From the NCBI GenBank assembly GCA_902776365.1, contig CACYPU010000001.1, positions 1-64,000 of the forward strand: 64,000 nucleotides of DNA. The letters run 5' to 3'. Every line of letters begins with the position of its first letter. Position 1 is the stretch's first letter. Positions 24,794 to 34,015 of the stretch are shown here, piece by piece. The notes under the pieces are model-generated. The model was not told where the DNA came from, did no database searches, and saw only the letters and a program-made list of their open reading frames with translations. The position numbers and the translations under genes are program-made. This DNA comes from an uncultured Bacteroidota bacterium. GTDB taxonomy: Bacteria; Bacteroidota; Bacteroidia; Bacteroidales; P3.

Positions 24794-26875
24794 ATGAAAC
24801 GGCTGTTGTGGATTCCACTGATAGTGCTGCTGGCGTCGTGTGCCACGAGGCCGGACAGACTCTACTTGACGGACTGGACTCTTAACTATCAGAAAAAGGC
24901 ATACCCTGCCACGGTGCCGGGATTTGTTCATACCGATCTGATGGCCAATGGTCTTATCCCCGACCCTTTTTATGGCACCAACGAGGACTCGGTACAGCGG
25001 TTCAAGGATAATACTGGGTTTTATCATTATCATACCTGCGTCAGCCTCAAGGATCTGCCGAAAGGGGACACCCTCTGGCTGGTCTTCGAGGGACTGGCCG
25101 GATGGGTATATGTCGCCGATGTGTGGATTGACAAATATGGAGGCTTTGCTCCTCGCGATTACCTGGCAAACAACATGTTTGTCGAACATGTCATCCCCTT
25201 TGACATGAAGAAAGACCCCTTTATCTATTCGGAAGGCGGCGCCGACAGCCTGGGAATTGTTCTTAACTTTCTGATACCATTATCGGAGGAGGACGAATAT
25301 AGCGAGCAAGAGTACGGCATCCCGCTGCCCGACCGCCGTGCTTTCACCCGCGTAGCCCCCTACCAGCAGGGCTGGGACTGGGGTCCGAAGCTGCCCACCT
25401 GCGGCATATGGAAGCCCGTCTATATTACCAACAGAAAGCCTCTAACCGAAGGAAACCGAATTCGGATTAATTCGGATGGTTCGGTTAGAACTTTAAATGT
25501 TGAACTTCGGCAGGAGAAAGACAGCATCGGCCAAAGTTTCACCTTCTACCGCGACGGCAAGCCGCTTTTCGTCAAAGGCGCCAACTGGATTCCCGTCCAC
25601 TCGTTCCCCGTCCTCGACAGCGCCAACCGCGCACGCTACCGTCACCTGCTCACCTCTGCCAAGGAGGCGGGATTCAACATGCTGCGCGTTTGGGGCGGCG
25701 GCATCTATGAACACGACTATTTCTTCGACCTCTGCGACTCGCTGGACCTCATGGTCTGGATGGACTTCAACTTCTCCACCATGCTCTACCCAGACAACCC
25801 TGAGATGCTGGAGAGTATCCGCCAGGAAGCCGAACAAAATATCCGACGCATCGCTCGGCACCCCTGCGTTGTCCTCTGGTGCGGCAACAACGAGGTGAAG
25901 AATGGCTGGGAAGACTGGGGCTGGCAGGATGTCTACCATTGGACGCCTGAGCAGCGCGCTCGCCTGCAGCACGGCATCGACACCCTTTTCGGCGAGAATG
26001 GAATCCTCGCCAACGAGGTGAAGAAAAACGACCCCCTCCAGCGCCCCTACATCTCCACCTCGCCGCTCTACGGCTGGGGCCACCCCGAATGCGTCACCCA
26101 CGGCGACAGCCACTACTGGGGCGTCTGGTGGGGCGAGGAACCCTTCGAGAAATACGCCGAGAAAACAGGCCGCTTCATGTCCGAATTTGGCTTCCAGAGT
26201 TATCCCATGATGAGCACCATCCGCCGCTTCTGCCCTGAAGACCAACTTGATATCGACTCGCCGACGATGCGCAGCCACCAGAAGCACGGCCGTGGCCGCG
26301 AGATTATCGACAAAGCCATGATGCAGTACTACGGTTTCGACAGCCACACCCTCAGCCTCGAGGACTACGCCTATGTCTCCCAGCTGCTGCAGGCCTGGGG
26401 CACAGGCTATGGTATCTTCCAGCACATCAAGCAGCAACCCCACTGCATGGGCACCCTCTACTGGCAGCTCAACGACTGCTGGCCTGTCGCCTCCTGGTCG
26501 TCGATAGACTACTACGGAAACTGGAAAGCCCTCCACTACCGTGCACAAGCCCTCTTCGCCGACAATGTCGACCTAAATAAATGGGAACAATATTATAATG
26601 TATACCCCAAGGACCGCACTTATCCCGAACCCCGCTACCATTCAACATTCAACATTCAACTTTCAACATTAGAGGTCACCATCACCGCCGAGACCGATTT
26701 ATACGATGTCTTTATTGACACTGACCCGCATACCGACGGCCACTTCGAACAGAACTTTGTCGACCTTAAAAAAGGCGACACTCTCACTACCCGTTTCATC
26801 CCTGTCGACCCCAAGGCCGACCTCAGAAACGTGGCGGTGAGAGTGAAAACGCTCAACGAGATGATGCTTCGCTAA
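24794..26875 (+). CDS. Lipoprotein beta-mannosidase-like GH2 enzyme, shortened
   Basis: 693 residues. Lipobox LLASC (Cys16) anchors it to a membrane. N-terminal jelly-roll (about 25-215, DWTLNYQKKAYPATVPGFVH) and the TIM-barrel are recognisable as GH2 beta-mannosidase: FVKGANWIPVHSF, acid/base WCGNNE (Glu367) and nucleophile SEFGFQS (Glu464). The enzyme is about 150 residues shorter than the usual 840-860. The Ig-like domain expected between jelly-roll and barrel is missing; a 15-residue stretch coded by a palindromic repeat (25442-25488) lies in its place, and the region after the barrel is also short and contains the repeat STFNIQLSTLE (26640-26670). Catalytic residues are intact, so activity is possible. 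It converges with the lipoprotein gene at 26879. Confidence 0.85.
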   Translation: MKRLLWIPLIVLLASCATRPDRLYLTDWTLNYQKKAYPATVPGFVHTDLMANGLIPDPFYGTNEDSVQRFKDNTGFYHYHTCVSLKDLPKGDTLWLVFEGLAGWVYVADVWIDKYGGFAPRDYLANNMFVEHVIPFDMKKDPFIYSEGGADSLGIVLNFLIPLSEEDEYSEQEYGIPLPDRRAFTRVAPYQQGWDWGPKLPTCGIWKPVYITNRKPLTEGNRIRINSDGSVRTLNVELRQEKDSIGQSFTFYRDGKPLFVKGANWIPVHSFPVLDSANRARYRHLLTSAKEAGFNMLRVWGGGIYEHDYFFDLCDSLDLMVWMDFNFSTMLYPDNPEMLESIRQEAEQNIRRIARHPCVVLWCGNNEVKNGWEDWGWQDVYHWTPEQRARLQHGIDTLFGENGILANEVKKNDPLQRPYISTSPLYGWGHPECVTHGDSHYWGVWWGEEPFEKYAEKTGRFMSEFGFQSYPMMSTIRRFCPEDQLDIDSPTMRSHQKHGRGREIIDKAMMQYYGFDSHTLSLEDYAYVSQLLQAWGTGYGIFQHIKQQPHCMGTLYWQLNDCWPVASWSSIDYYGNWKALHYRAQALFADNVDLNKWEQYYNVYPKDRTYPEPRYHSTFNIQLSTLEVTITAETDLYDVFIDTDPHTDGHFEQNFVDLKKGDTLTTRFIPVDPKADLRNVAVRVKTLNEMMLR
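25442..25488 (+). repeat. Imperfect palindrome in the mannosidase
   Basis: CTAACCGAA at the left end is the exact reverse complement of TTCGGTTAG at the right end, with a further inner CCGAATT/AATTCGG match. It is translated LTEGNRIRINSDGSVRT at the place where a complete Ig-like domain is missing. Confidence 0.75.
26640..26670 (+). repeat. In-frame CATTCAA array in the mannosidase
   Basis: Four 7-bp units (CATTCAA three times, CTTTCAA) translated STFNIQLSTL in the shortened C-terminal part. Confidence 0.8.
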
Positions 26876-26878
26876 AGG

Positions 26879-27358
26879 CTATTTGTCGCGGGGCATATCG
26901 TACTCCACCGGGTAGGTGCAGACAGCGCGGAAGCGCATCGTCCGCAGTACGGCAGGGTTCACCAGCAAATCGCCGCAGTCGGTGATCACAAACGTAATCA
27001 CACCCTTCTCAATGGTGAAACGCACCTCTTGGGGAAGCACCACAGGATTGCCCGTCGTGGGATCCGTGAACTCGAAGGGATAGACATAAGGCAGCGGCAC
27101 CTGGCGGGTGGTTCCGTTCTGGACCTCGTAGAGGTAGGCTTGCACATTGCCGCACTGCAGCACATAGTCATCGATGACATCCCAGCGCAAAGAGCACACC
27201 AGGTCGTCGGTGGCCTGGTTGACCTCCCACTGGTCGTTGGTCACGGTGAACTCTGTCCACACCGTGTTCACACTCTCGATGAATCTGTCCTTCTCGCACG
27301 AGGTGGAAAACAATCCCATCACCATCGCCGCAAGGACAGGTAAGATGAACTTTTTCAT
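26879..27358 (-). CDS. Lipoprotein of unknown function
   Basis: 159 residues from the ATG at 27356-27358, which opens MKKFILPVLAAMVMGLFSTSC (lipobox Cys21). The mature part is beta-rich with NTVWTEFTVTNDQWEV, LQCGNVQAYLYEV and VITDCGDLL; two Cys could form a disulphide. The pattern is seen in many small Bacteroidales lipoproteins with no known function. It has its own promoter (27402-27409) and converges with the mannosidase with a 3-bp gap. No partner is indicated. Confidence 0.75.
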   Translation of the reverse strand: MKKFILPVLAAMVMGLFSTSCEKDRFIESVNTVWTEFTVTNDQWEVNQATDDLVCSLRWDVIDDYVLQCGNVQAYLYEVQNGTTRQVPLPYVYPFEFTDPTTGNPVVLPQEVRFTIEKGVITFVITDCGDLLVNPAVLRTMRFRAVCTYPVEYDMPRDK

Positions 27359-27401
27359 AACAGTCATACTTTGTTTAATTATTACTCAATTTTTTCAGGT
27401 G

Positions 27402-27409
27402 CAAAAATA
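27402..27409 (-). promoter_or_regulatory. -7 promoter element for the lipoprotein at 26879
   Basis: Minus-strand TATTTTTG, 43 bp upstream of the ATG. The rest of the 295-bp gap to rpoD (27359-27652) is very AT-rich; a weak TAAAATTG at about 27614 might serve rpoD but matches the consensus poorly. Confidence 0.65.
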
Positions 27410-27652
27410 CAAAAAAAATCGATAGGAAAAACCCACTCTCTCGACGTAAATTTCCATCTGTCATGCTAATAACTGAAAATCAGTACTATGTGAAAATGTT
27501 TTTTCGCTTTCTCCGCAGAAAAATCCTGAAAAAAAACTGCTGAAATGTTAAAAATACACTTTTTTAGAAAAAAAATTCACCCCCGATGTAACATTTTAAA
27601 AAAATCTGCGTTACTAAAATTGTTTTAATGGTGATAACTAATTAGGTGACGT

Positions 27653-28513
27653 ATGAGACAACTGAAGATTACACACTCCATTACCAACCGCGACATCAAG
27701 TCGTTGGACAAATACCTGCAGGACATCTGTAGCGAGGAACTGCTCACCCCTGAGCAGGAAGTACAGCTCGCGCAGCGCATCAAACAGGGCGACCAAGCCG
27801 CACTCGAACGCCTCACTAAGGCCAACCTGCGCTTTGTCGTCTCCGTGGCCAAGCAGTACCAAAATCAGGGACTCTCGCTGCCCGACCTCATCAACGAGGG
27901 CAACGTCGGCCTCATTAAGGCCGCCAAACGTTTCGACGAAACACGTGGCTTCAAGTTCATCTCCTACGCCGTCTGGTGGATTCGCCAGAGCATCCTCCAG
28001 GCCATCGCCGAAAACAGCCGCATCGTGCGCCTACCCTCCAACCAGCTCGGAGCCCTCAACAAACTCAAAAAAGAAATCTCCAAGCTCGAGCAGCAACTCG
28101 AGCGTCCGCCTTCAGAGGAGGAGCTGGCTGAACTACTCGACATCCCAGAGGACAAAATCAAAGCCATCATGGGTATCAGCGGCCGCCACGTCTCCATCGA
28201 CGCACCCCTCGCCTCCGACGAGGATGTCAATTTCGTCGACGTGCTCCCCAACGAGGACACCCCCCCGACCGACTCGAAACTGATGCAGGAGTCGCTCTCC
28301 CAGGAGATTGAGCGCAGCCTCTCCACCCTCACCGAGTATGAGCGCGAGGTCATTAAGATGTATTTTGGCATAGGGCTGCCACACCCGCTGAGCCTCGACG
28401 AGATTGCCATGAAGTTCAACCTCACGCGCGAGCGAGTGCGCCAAATCAAGGAGAAGGGCATCAAACGTCTGAAGACCAGCAGCAAAAGCAAGCATCTAAA
28501 GGCATACCTGTAA
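27653..28513 (+). CDS. rpoD: Primary RNA polymerase sigma factor RpoD
   Basis: 286 residues, the short sigma-ABfr type typical of Bacteroidota that lacks region 1.1. Visible are region 1.2 ([19 protein letters not shown]), 2.1-2.4 ([29 protein letters not shown]), 3 and 4.2 ([17 protein letters not shown]). It directs transcription from the TAnnTTTG promoters seen all over this window. The stop codon overlaps the rsmG start (TAATG), so the two genes are cotranscribed. Confidence 0.97.
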   Translation: MRQLKITHSITNRDIKSLDKYLQDICSEELLTPEQEVQLAQRIKQGDQAALERLTKANLRFVVSVAKQYQNQGLSLPDLINEGNVGLIKAAKRFDETRGFKFISYAVWWIRQSILQAIAENSRIVRLPSNQLGALNKLKKEISKLEQQLERPPSEEELAELLDIPEDKIKAIMGISGRHVSIDAPLASDEDVNFVDVLPNEDTPPTDSKLMQESLSQEIERSLSTLTEYEREVIKMYFGIGLPHPLSLDEIAMKFNLTRERVRQIKEKGIKRLKTSSKSKHLKAYL

Positions 28514-29133
28514 TGGATATTATCCTGAAATATTTTCCGGAATTGACAGAGCGGCAGCGTCAGCAGTTTGCCGCTCTGTTGCCTTTGTACGAAGAGTGGA
28601 ACGCGCAGATTAACGTCATCTCGCGCAAGGACATGGAGCATTTCTACGAACACCATGTGCTCCACTCGCTGGCCATTGCCAAAGCCATGCCTTTCGCTCC
28701 GATGAGCGAGGTGCTCGACGTGGGCACCGGCGGCGGTTTTCCTGGCGTGCCGCTGGCCATTCTCTTCCCCGATGCCCGTTTCACCCTCATCGACTCCATC
28801 GGCAAGAAAATCAAGGTCGTCTCCGATGTCATCTCCCGCCTCGACCTCTCCAACACCAAAGCCATGCAGATACGTGCCGAAGAGCTCGACGGCGAGTATG
28901 ACTTTGTCGTCTCCCGAGCCGTCACCACCCTCGGCGAGTTCGTCCCCTGGGTGAAAAATAAAATATCCAAATCGCAATACAACACCCTCCACAACGGCAT
29001 CCTCTACCTCAAGGGCGGCGATCTGAAGAACGAACTATTCCCCTTCCGACACAAGGTGCAGACCTGGGACATCAGCCAGTGGTTCTCCGAGGAGTTTTTT
29101 GAGACCAAGAAGGTAATCTATCTGCCATTGTAG
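28513..29133 (+). CDS. rsmG: 16S rRNA (guanine-N7)-methyltransferase RsmG
   Basis: 206 residues. RsmG methylates G527 of 16S rRNA. SAM-binding motif LDVGTGGGFPGVPLAILFP (about 72-90) and SRAVTTLGEFVPW with the conserved RA region (about 135) are present; the N-terminus YFPELTERQRQQFAALLPLY is typical. It overlaps rpoD by one base. A 55-bp hairpin repeat (29148-29202) follows between it and the convergent folD. Confidence 0.95.
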   Translation: MDIILKYFPELTERQRQQFAALLPLYEEWNAQINVISRKDMEHFYEHHVLHSLAIAKAMPFAPMSEVLDVGTGGGFPGVPLAILFPDARFTLIDSIGKKIKVVSDVISRLDLSNTKAMQIRAEELDGEYDFVVSRAVTTLGEFVPWVKNKISKSQYNTLHNGILYLKGGDLKNELFPFRHKVQTWDISQWFSEEFFETKKVIYLPL

Positions 29134-29147
29134 CAATATTGTTTTCC

Positions 29148-29202
29148 CATTGTTCTCCCATTAAAATGAAAGAACAATGAAAGAACAATGAAAGAACAGA
29201 GG
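29148..29202. repeat. 55-bp dispersed element with hairpin, copy 1
   Basis: CATTGTTCT and AGAACAATG form a 9-bp stem, followed by two more AGAACAATG-type 11-bp units. The 55 bases are identical, in reverse orientation, to 47888-47942. It lies between convergent genes (rsmG and folD), so it may also act as a terminator. Confidence 0.85.
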
Positions 29203-29211
29203 TTTAAATGG

Positions 29212-30093
29212 TTAATTATGAGCCTCGTGGCGTTTGTAAGCGGCCATGGTGTTCTGGAGAAGGGATACGATGGTGAGGGGGCCTACGCCGCCGGGGACGG
29301 GAGTCACCCAGCTGCAATGCTTGTCCACCTCGTCATGCTTCACGTCGCCAATGATGCGGTAGCCGTTTTTCTTTGTGGCGTCAGGGATGCGGTGGATGCC
29401 CACGTCGACCACTACGGCGCCTTCCTTCACCATGTCCTCGGTGACGAACTCGGGTTTCCCGATGGCCACCACCAGAATGTCGGCTTGAAGGCAGAGCTCC
29501 TTGAGGTTCTGGGTCTTGCTGTGGCAGAGGGTGACGGTACAGTCGAAGCCCTTGCGGCTCAGTAGGTTGGCTACGGGGGTACCCACAATGTTTGAGCGCC
29601 CCAGGACCACGCAGTGCTTGCCGGCGGTCTCGATGCCGTAGCGTCTCAGCAGGGTGCAGATGCCCATGGGCGTGGCGGGCAGGAAGCACTCCTCCCCGAG
29701 GACCATGCGGCCGATGTTCACGGGGGTGAAGCCGTCGACATCCTTGTCGGGCGAGATGGCGTCTATGACCTTCTGCTCGTTGATGTGCTTGGGCAGCGGT
29801 AGCTGAACAATGAAGCCGTCGATGTCGGGGTCGTTGTTGAGGAACGCTATCGTTTCCAGCAGTTGGGCCTCGGTGGTCTTCTCGCTCATGCGGTAGACGC
29901 TGGAGGTGAATCCCACTTCGTGGGAGGATTTCTCTTTGTTGGCGACGTAGGTCATGCTGGCACCGTCCTCGCCTACGATTACTGCGGCCAAGTGGGGAGC
30001 GCGGCGACCCTGCTGGGTGAGGGCGCGCACCTCGTTGGCTATCTCGTCTTTGATTTGCAAGGCCATAGCCTTGCCGTCCAATAGTTGTACCAT
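29212..30093 (-). CDS. folD: Methylene-THF dehydrogenase/cyclohydrolase FolD
   Basis: 293 residues. FolD interconverts 5,10-methylene-THF, methenyl-THF and 10-formyl-THF using [18 protein letters not shown] contains the YxxxK catalytic pair (Lys56 region), [10 protein letters not shown] and [16 protein letters not shown] are substrate-binding blocks, and [14 protein letters not shown] is the Rossmann NADP site. It starts 5 bp downstream of ffh, so the order ffh-folD forms a transcript. Confidence 0.96.
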   Translation of the reverse strand: MVQLLDGKAMALQIKDEIANEVRALTQQGRRAPHLAAVIVGEDGASMTYVANKEKSSHEVGFTSSVYRMSEKTTEAQLLETIAFLNNDPDIDGFIVQLPLPKHINEQKVIDAISPDKDVDGFTPVNIGRMVLGEECFLPATPMGICTLLRRYGIETAGKHCVVLGRSNIVGTPVANLLSRKGFDCTVTLCHSKTQNLKELCLQADILVVAIGKPEFVTEDMVKEGAVVVDVGIHRIPDATKKNGYRIIGDVKHDEVDKHCSWVTPVPGGVGPLTIVSLLQNTMAAYKRHEAHN

Positions 30094-30098
30094 AATTG

Positions 30099-31418
30099 TT
30101 ATCTATGTTTTCGCATCGGCAGTTTGCCTCCGTTTTTGGAGACCTGCTTCATAATTTTGCGGGTGTCGTCGAACTGTTTCAGGAAGCGGTTGAGCTCCTG
30201 GATGGAGCGGCCGCTGCCGGTGGCAATGCGCTGTTTGCGGCTGCCGTTGAGGCAGCTGGGGTTCTGACGCTCGTAGGGCGTCATCGAGCCTATCATCGCT
30301 TCAATGGGCTTGAAAGCGTCGTCGTTGATTTCCACGTCCTTGGTGAGTTTGTTCATGCCGGGAATCATGCCGATGAGGTCTTTCATCGAGCCCATCTTCT
30401 TGATTTGCGCTATCTGCGAGAGGAAGTCGTCGAAGTTGTACTCGTTGTGCATCAACTTCTTCTGAATCTTGCGAGCCTCCATCTCGTCGTATTGCTCCTG
30501 GGCGCGTTCCACGAGGCTCACCACGTCGCCCATGCCCAGGATACGGTTGGCCATGCGGTCGGGGTGGAACACGTCGAGGGCGTCCATCTTTTCGCCGATA
30601 CCGACGAACTTGATAGGTTTGTCCACCGTGTAGCGGATGGTGAGTGCGGCACCGCCGCGGGTGTCGCCATCGAGTTTGGTGAGGACGACGCCGTCGAAGT
30701 CGATGCGCTCGTTGAAGGCCTTAGCGGTATTCACGGCGTCCTGACCGGTCATCGAGTCCACCACGAAGAGGGTCTCCTGCGGCTGCAATTCGCGCTTCAG
30801 GGCGGCAATCTCGTCCATCATCTGTTCGTCGACAGCTAGACGGCCGGCGGTATCGACAATCACCACGTTGTAACCGCGACCCTTGGCCTCGTTGATGGCA
30901 TGCTTGGCAATCTCCACAGGGTTCTTGTTGCCTCCCTCGGTATAGACGGGCACCTGCACCTGCTCGCCGAGGGTCTGCAGCTGGCTGATGGCGGCGGGAC
31001 GGTAGACGTCGCCGGCGACGAGCATCACACTTTTCCCGCGTTTGGTCTTTAGGTAGTTGGCCAGCTTGGCACTGAAGGTGGTCTTACCCGAACCTTGCAG
31101 ACCGGCGATGAGCACCACGGCGGGCTGCCCCTTGATGTTGATGTCCACAGCCTCCGAACCCATCAGCTCGGTCAGCTTCTCGTGCACAATCTTCACCATC
31201 AGCTGGCCAGGCTCGATGCTTTGGATGACGTTGCGGCCCAAGGCTTCGGCCTTCACCTTGTCGGTGAATTCCTTGGCGATGGGGTAGCTCACGTCGGCGT
31301 CGAGCAGCGCCTTGCGCACCTCCTTGACGGTCTCCGCAATATTGATATCGGTAATCGACCCTTTGCCGCGGAGGGTATGTAATGCTTTCTCTATCTTGCT
31401 ACTAAGGTTCTCGAACAT
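30099..31418 (-). CDS. ffh: Signal recognition particle protein Ffh
   Basis: 439 residues. Ffh binds signal sequences and the 4.5S RNA and targets membrane proteins through FtsY. NG domain: [14 protein letters not shown] (G1, about 107), DTAGRLA (G3), [11 protein letters not shown] (G4). The M domain (about 300-439) has [15 protein letters not shown] and GMIPGMNKL, with [15 protein letters not shown] contacting RNA. It has a promoter at 31445-31452 (TATCTTTG) and leads into folD. Confidence 0.96.
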   Translation of the reverse strand: MFENLSSKIEKALHTLRGKGSITDINIAETVKEVRKALLDADVSYPIAKEFTDKVKAEALGRNVIQSIEPGQLMVKIVHEKLTELMGSEAVDINIKGQPAVVLIAGLQGSGKTTFSAKLANYLKTKRGKSVMLVAGDVYRPAAISQLQTLGEQVQVPVYTEGGNKNPVEIAKHAINEAKGRGYNVVIVDTAGRLAVDEQMMDEIAALKRELQPQETLFVVDSMTGQDAVNTAKAFNERIDFDGVVLTKLDGDTRGGAALTIRYTVDKPIKFVGIGEKMDALDVFHPDRMANRILGMGDVVSLVERAQEQYDEMEARKIQKKLMHNEYNFDDFLSQIAQIKKMGSMKDLIGMIPGMNKLTKDVEINDDAFKPIEAMIGSMTPYERQNPSCLNGSRKQRIATGSGRSIQELNRFLKQFDDTRKIMKQVSKNGGKLPMRKHR

Positions 31419-31444
31419 AGTGTAGGGACATTATTTTTCCGTTG

Positions 31445-31452
31445 CAAAGATA
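31445..31452 (-). promoter_or_regulatory. -7 promoter element for ffh
   Basis: Minus-strand TATCTTTG, 26 bp upstream of the ffh ATG. Confidence 0.7.
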
Positions 31453-31515
31453 CGAAAAAAGTGAGAAGTAAAAAGTGAAAAAATGAAAAGTTTGAAAAAA
31501 AATGAGTATATTTAC

Positions 31516-31541
31516 AAAAGGCAAAGAAAGAAGTTGCCTTT
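31516..31541 (-). terminator. Terminator of the mutS2 unit
   Basis: On the minus strand AAAGGCAA and TTGCCTTT form an 8-bp stem with a loop of 9 bases, followed by TTG and AT-rich sequence, 8 bp after the mutS2 stop. Confidence 0.65.
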
Positions 31542-31549
31542 GGGGCGAG

Positions 31550-34015
31550 TTACCGTAGTTGCACTATAGTGACGCCCACGCCTCCGAGCTCTATTTTCTC
31601 GGGGTGGAACGTGCGGACTTCGCGGATGGATTTGAGTTCCTGATGGACGACCTGCATAAGGATGCCGTAGCCTTTCCCGTGGAGGATGCGCACCTCTTTC
31701 TCGCTGAGGAGTATGGCTTCGTCTATGAAGCGGTGCAGCAGGTCAATCGCCTCTTCGACGCGGTGGCCACGGAGGTCGAGGGTGGGGTTGAAGTGGGCAC
31801 GCTTCTCGTTCATCTCGTCGAAGACTGAGGAATAGGCTTGGTTGCTCGATGGCTTGAGTGTGGGGAGTTTCTGCTTGGCGGTGCCCGTGAGACGGTCGAG
31901 GGCAATGGTCATGCGGAGACTGTTGCTTTCCACAACGGCTTTCTTTCCTTTGATTTCAACGACTTGTCCGAAGGTGTCTTCGCCGTCGATGCGGACAACG
32001 CTGCCCACCTGAACAGGCAGGGCCTGTTCCAATGAGGAATTAGGAATTAGTAATGAGGAATTGGCTGCCGCTTTATTCTTAATTCCTAATTTCTCATTCC
32101 TAATTATTTCATTTTCATTCTCGCGGGTGGCTTCGGCCAGACGGGCACGGGCGGCCTGGGTGGCTTCCTTCTCGGCTTTGGCTGATTTGATGTCGCTGAT
32201 GGTGCGTTCGACGGTGCGGTTGGCGTCGGTGAGAATCTGCTGCGCCTCGCGGCGGGCACCGCTGATGATTTCGTGGCGGCGGGCCTGGAGGCTGTCGTTG
32301 AGGCGCTGGTATTTCTGTGTCACCTCGGCAAGGAAGTCGTCGGCGACACGCAGCTCCTCTTTTTGGCGCGCAATCTCCTGTTTGTCGAGTTCCAACTGCT
32401 GCAGCTGATGCTCGAAGTTTAGTTGCTCGCGTCCCACTTTCTCGCCGGCACGGTCGAGGATATCCTTGGGGAATCCTATACTCTCAGCGATTTCGAAGGC
32501 GAAGCTGGAGCCGGGATGTCCCACAGCGAGGCGGTAGAGTGGACGCATGGCGTCGGTGTCGAAGAGCATGGCGCCGTTGACAACACCGGGAAGGCTGTCG
32601 GCGAGGAGTTTGAGGTCGGCGAAGTGGGTGGTGACGACGCCGAAGGCGCCGCAATGGTAGAGCGTTTCCAGTACCGCTTCGGCGATGGCGCAGCCGGAAC
32701 GGGGCTCGGTGCCGCCGCCCAGTTCGTCTAGGAGGAAAAGGGTCCGCTCGTCGGCCGAGGCAATGAGCGCCTTCATGTTTTGGAGGTGCGAGGTATAGGT
32801 GGATAGGTCGTTGTCGATGCTCTGCTGGTCGCCGATGTCGATGAAGATGGAGCTGAAGAGGCCGCACTCGGAGGTGGGACGCAGCGGCACGGGCATGCCG
32901 CACTGGAGCATGTATTGTATCAATCCCACGGCCTTGAGGCAGACGGACTTGCCACCGGCATTGGGGCCGGAGATGATGAGAATTTTAGTGGGTAGTTGGG
33001 AGTGGGTAGTGGATAGTTGAAGGGAGAAGGGGACGACGGCGTCTTTTTTCTGGAGGTATAGGAGGGGGTGGCGGGCGTCAATCCAGTCGATGCGGGGCTC
33101 GGGGTGGAGTATGGGGACGCTGGCGTTGAGCTCGACAGCCACGCGGGCTTTGGCACGGAGGAAGTCAATACGTGCGAGGAAGCGGTAGGCCTCCTCGAGT
33201 TGTGGTAGCAGGGGACGCAGACGGTCGCTAAAGGTGAGCAGGATGCGCTGTATCTCGTGGCGCTCGTCGAAGTCGAGCTCTCGCAGGTCGTTGCCCAGTT
33301 CCACCACTTCGGAGGGCTCGACGAAGGCAGTCTGGCGTGAGGCCGACTCGTCCTGGATAAGGCCGCGAATCTTGCGGCGGTGACTGGTGAGCAAGGGGAT
33401 GACGGGACGGCCATCGCGGATGGTGACTTCGGCGTCGGAGGGGGCCCAGCCTTCGCGCTTGGCGCGTGCGAGGGTGCTGGAGACCTGAGCGTCGACCTCG
33501 GCGGCCTTGCGGGCTTTAGTGCGCCGTATCTCAGCGAGGGCAGAGGAGGCGTTGTCGTAGAGCTCTCCGTGGTCGTCAATGAGTTTGCCTAACAGAGAGT
33601 TGATGACGTTGAGCTGCGAGCTTTTGCCGCCATAACCCAACTCCACCTCGATGGCGAGGTCTCGCAGGGCACTGTATTGCTGGTGCTCCTCGGCAGTGAG
33701 GAAATAGTAGCATTCGCGGATGGTCCGTAACGAGAGCTTCAGGTCGAAAAGGTTTTCCAGCGGAATAACAGTGTTCCCGACGCGAAGATGGGTGAGGATA
33801 GGGGTGAGGTCTATAAAGTCTTGCTGAGGGAAAGAACTCTCCATAAGCACAATCTGGCGCATCTCCTCGACAAGCTGAAGTTCGTGGCGGAGAGACTCGT
33901 AGTCAGAGGAGAAGGCCATCTCGTCGGCCATGCGGGTGGCGAGGGCGTTGGTGCACTGCGCCGCCACCATCTGGCGGATGCGGTCGAAGCCCAGTTTCTG
34001 TTCTATATTGTTCAT
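31550..34015 (-). CDS. mutS2: Endonuclease MutS2
   Basis: 821 residues. MutS2 is a MutS-like ATPase with a C-terminal Smr nuclease domain, implicated in recombination and ribosome rescue rather than mismatch repair. Walker A SGPNAGGKS (about 347), Walker B region LFLLDELGGGTEP (about 430) and the coiled-coil (about 515-640) are seen; the Smr domain (about 745-821) has LDLRGHRVEEAIDLL and HGKGYGIL. A CCACTAC-family array is translated LSTTHSQLPT immediately before the Walker A strand, and a second, long inverted array (32031-32122) lies between the coiled coil and the Smr part. It is the last gene of the five-gene unit starting at 38084. Confidence 0.95.
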   Translation of the reverse strand: MNNIEQKLGFDRIRQMVAAQCTNALATRMADEMAFSSDYESLRHELQLVEEMRQIVLMESSFPQQDFIDLTPILTHLRVGNTVIPLENLFDLKLSLRTIRECYYFLTAEEHQQYSALRDLAIEVELGYGGKSSQLNVINSLLGKLIDDHGELYDNASSALAEIRRTKARKAAEVDAQVSSTLARAKREGWAPSDAEVTIRDGRPVIPLLTSHRRKIRGLIQDESASRQTAFVEPSEVVELGNDLRELDFDERHEIQRILLTFSDRLRPLLPQLEEAYRFLARIDFLRAKARVAVELNASVPILHPEPRIDWIDARHPLLYLQKKDAVVPFSLQLSTTHSQLPTKILIISGPNAGGKSVCLKAVGLIQYMLQCGMPVPLRPTSECGLFSSIFIDIGDQQSIDNDLSTYTSHLQNMKALIASADERTLFLLDELGGGTEPRSGCAIAEAVLETLYHCGAFGVVTTHFADLKLLADSLPGVVNGAMLFDTDAMRPLYRLAVGHPGSSFAFEIAESIGFPKDILDRAGEKVGREQLNFEHQLQQLELDKQEIARQKEELRVADDFLAEVTQKYQRLNDSLQARRHEIISGARREAQQILTDANRTVERTISDIKSAKAEKEATQAARARLAEATRENENEIIRNEKLGIKNKAAANSSLLIPNSSLEQALPVQVGSVVRIDGEDTFGQVVEIKGKKAVVESNSLRMTIALDRLTGTAKQKLPTLKPSSNQAYSSVFDEMNEKRAHFNPTLDLRGHRVEEAIDLLHRFIDEAILLSEKEVRILHGKGYGILMQVVHQELKSIREVRTFHPEKIELGGVGVTIVQLR
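32031..32122. repeat. Inverted AATTAGGA array in mutS2
   Basis: AATTAGGAATTAG units on the left and TTAATTCCTAATT with TCTCATTCCTAATT on the right are nearly reverse-complementary, around an 18-bp non-repeat centre. The minus-strand translation is about 30 residues, NEIIRNEKLGIKNK to SSLLIPNSSLEQ. Confidence 0.75.
32989..33022 (-). repeat. In-frame CCACTAC array in mutS2
   Basis: About four 7-bp units translated LSTTHSQLPT next to the Walker A motif. Confidence 0.85.
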
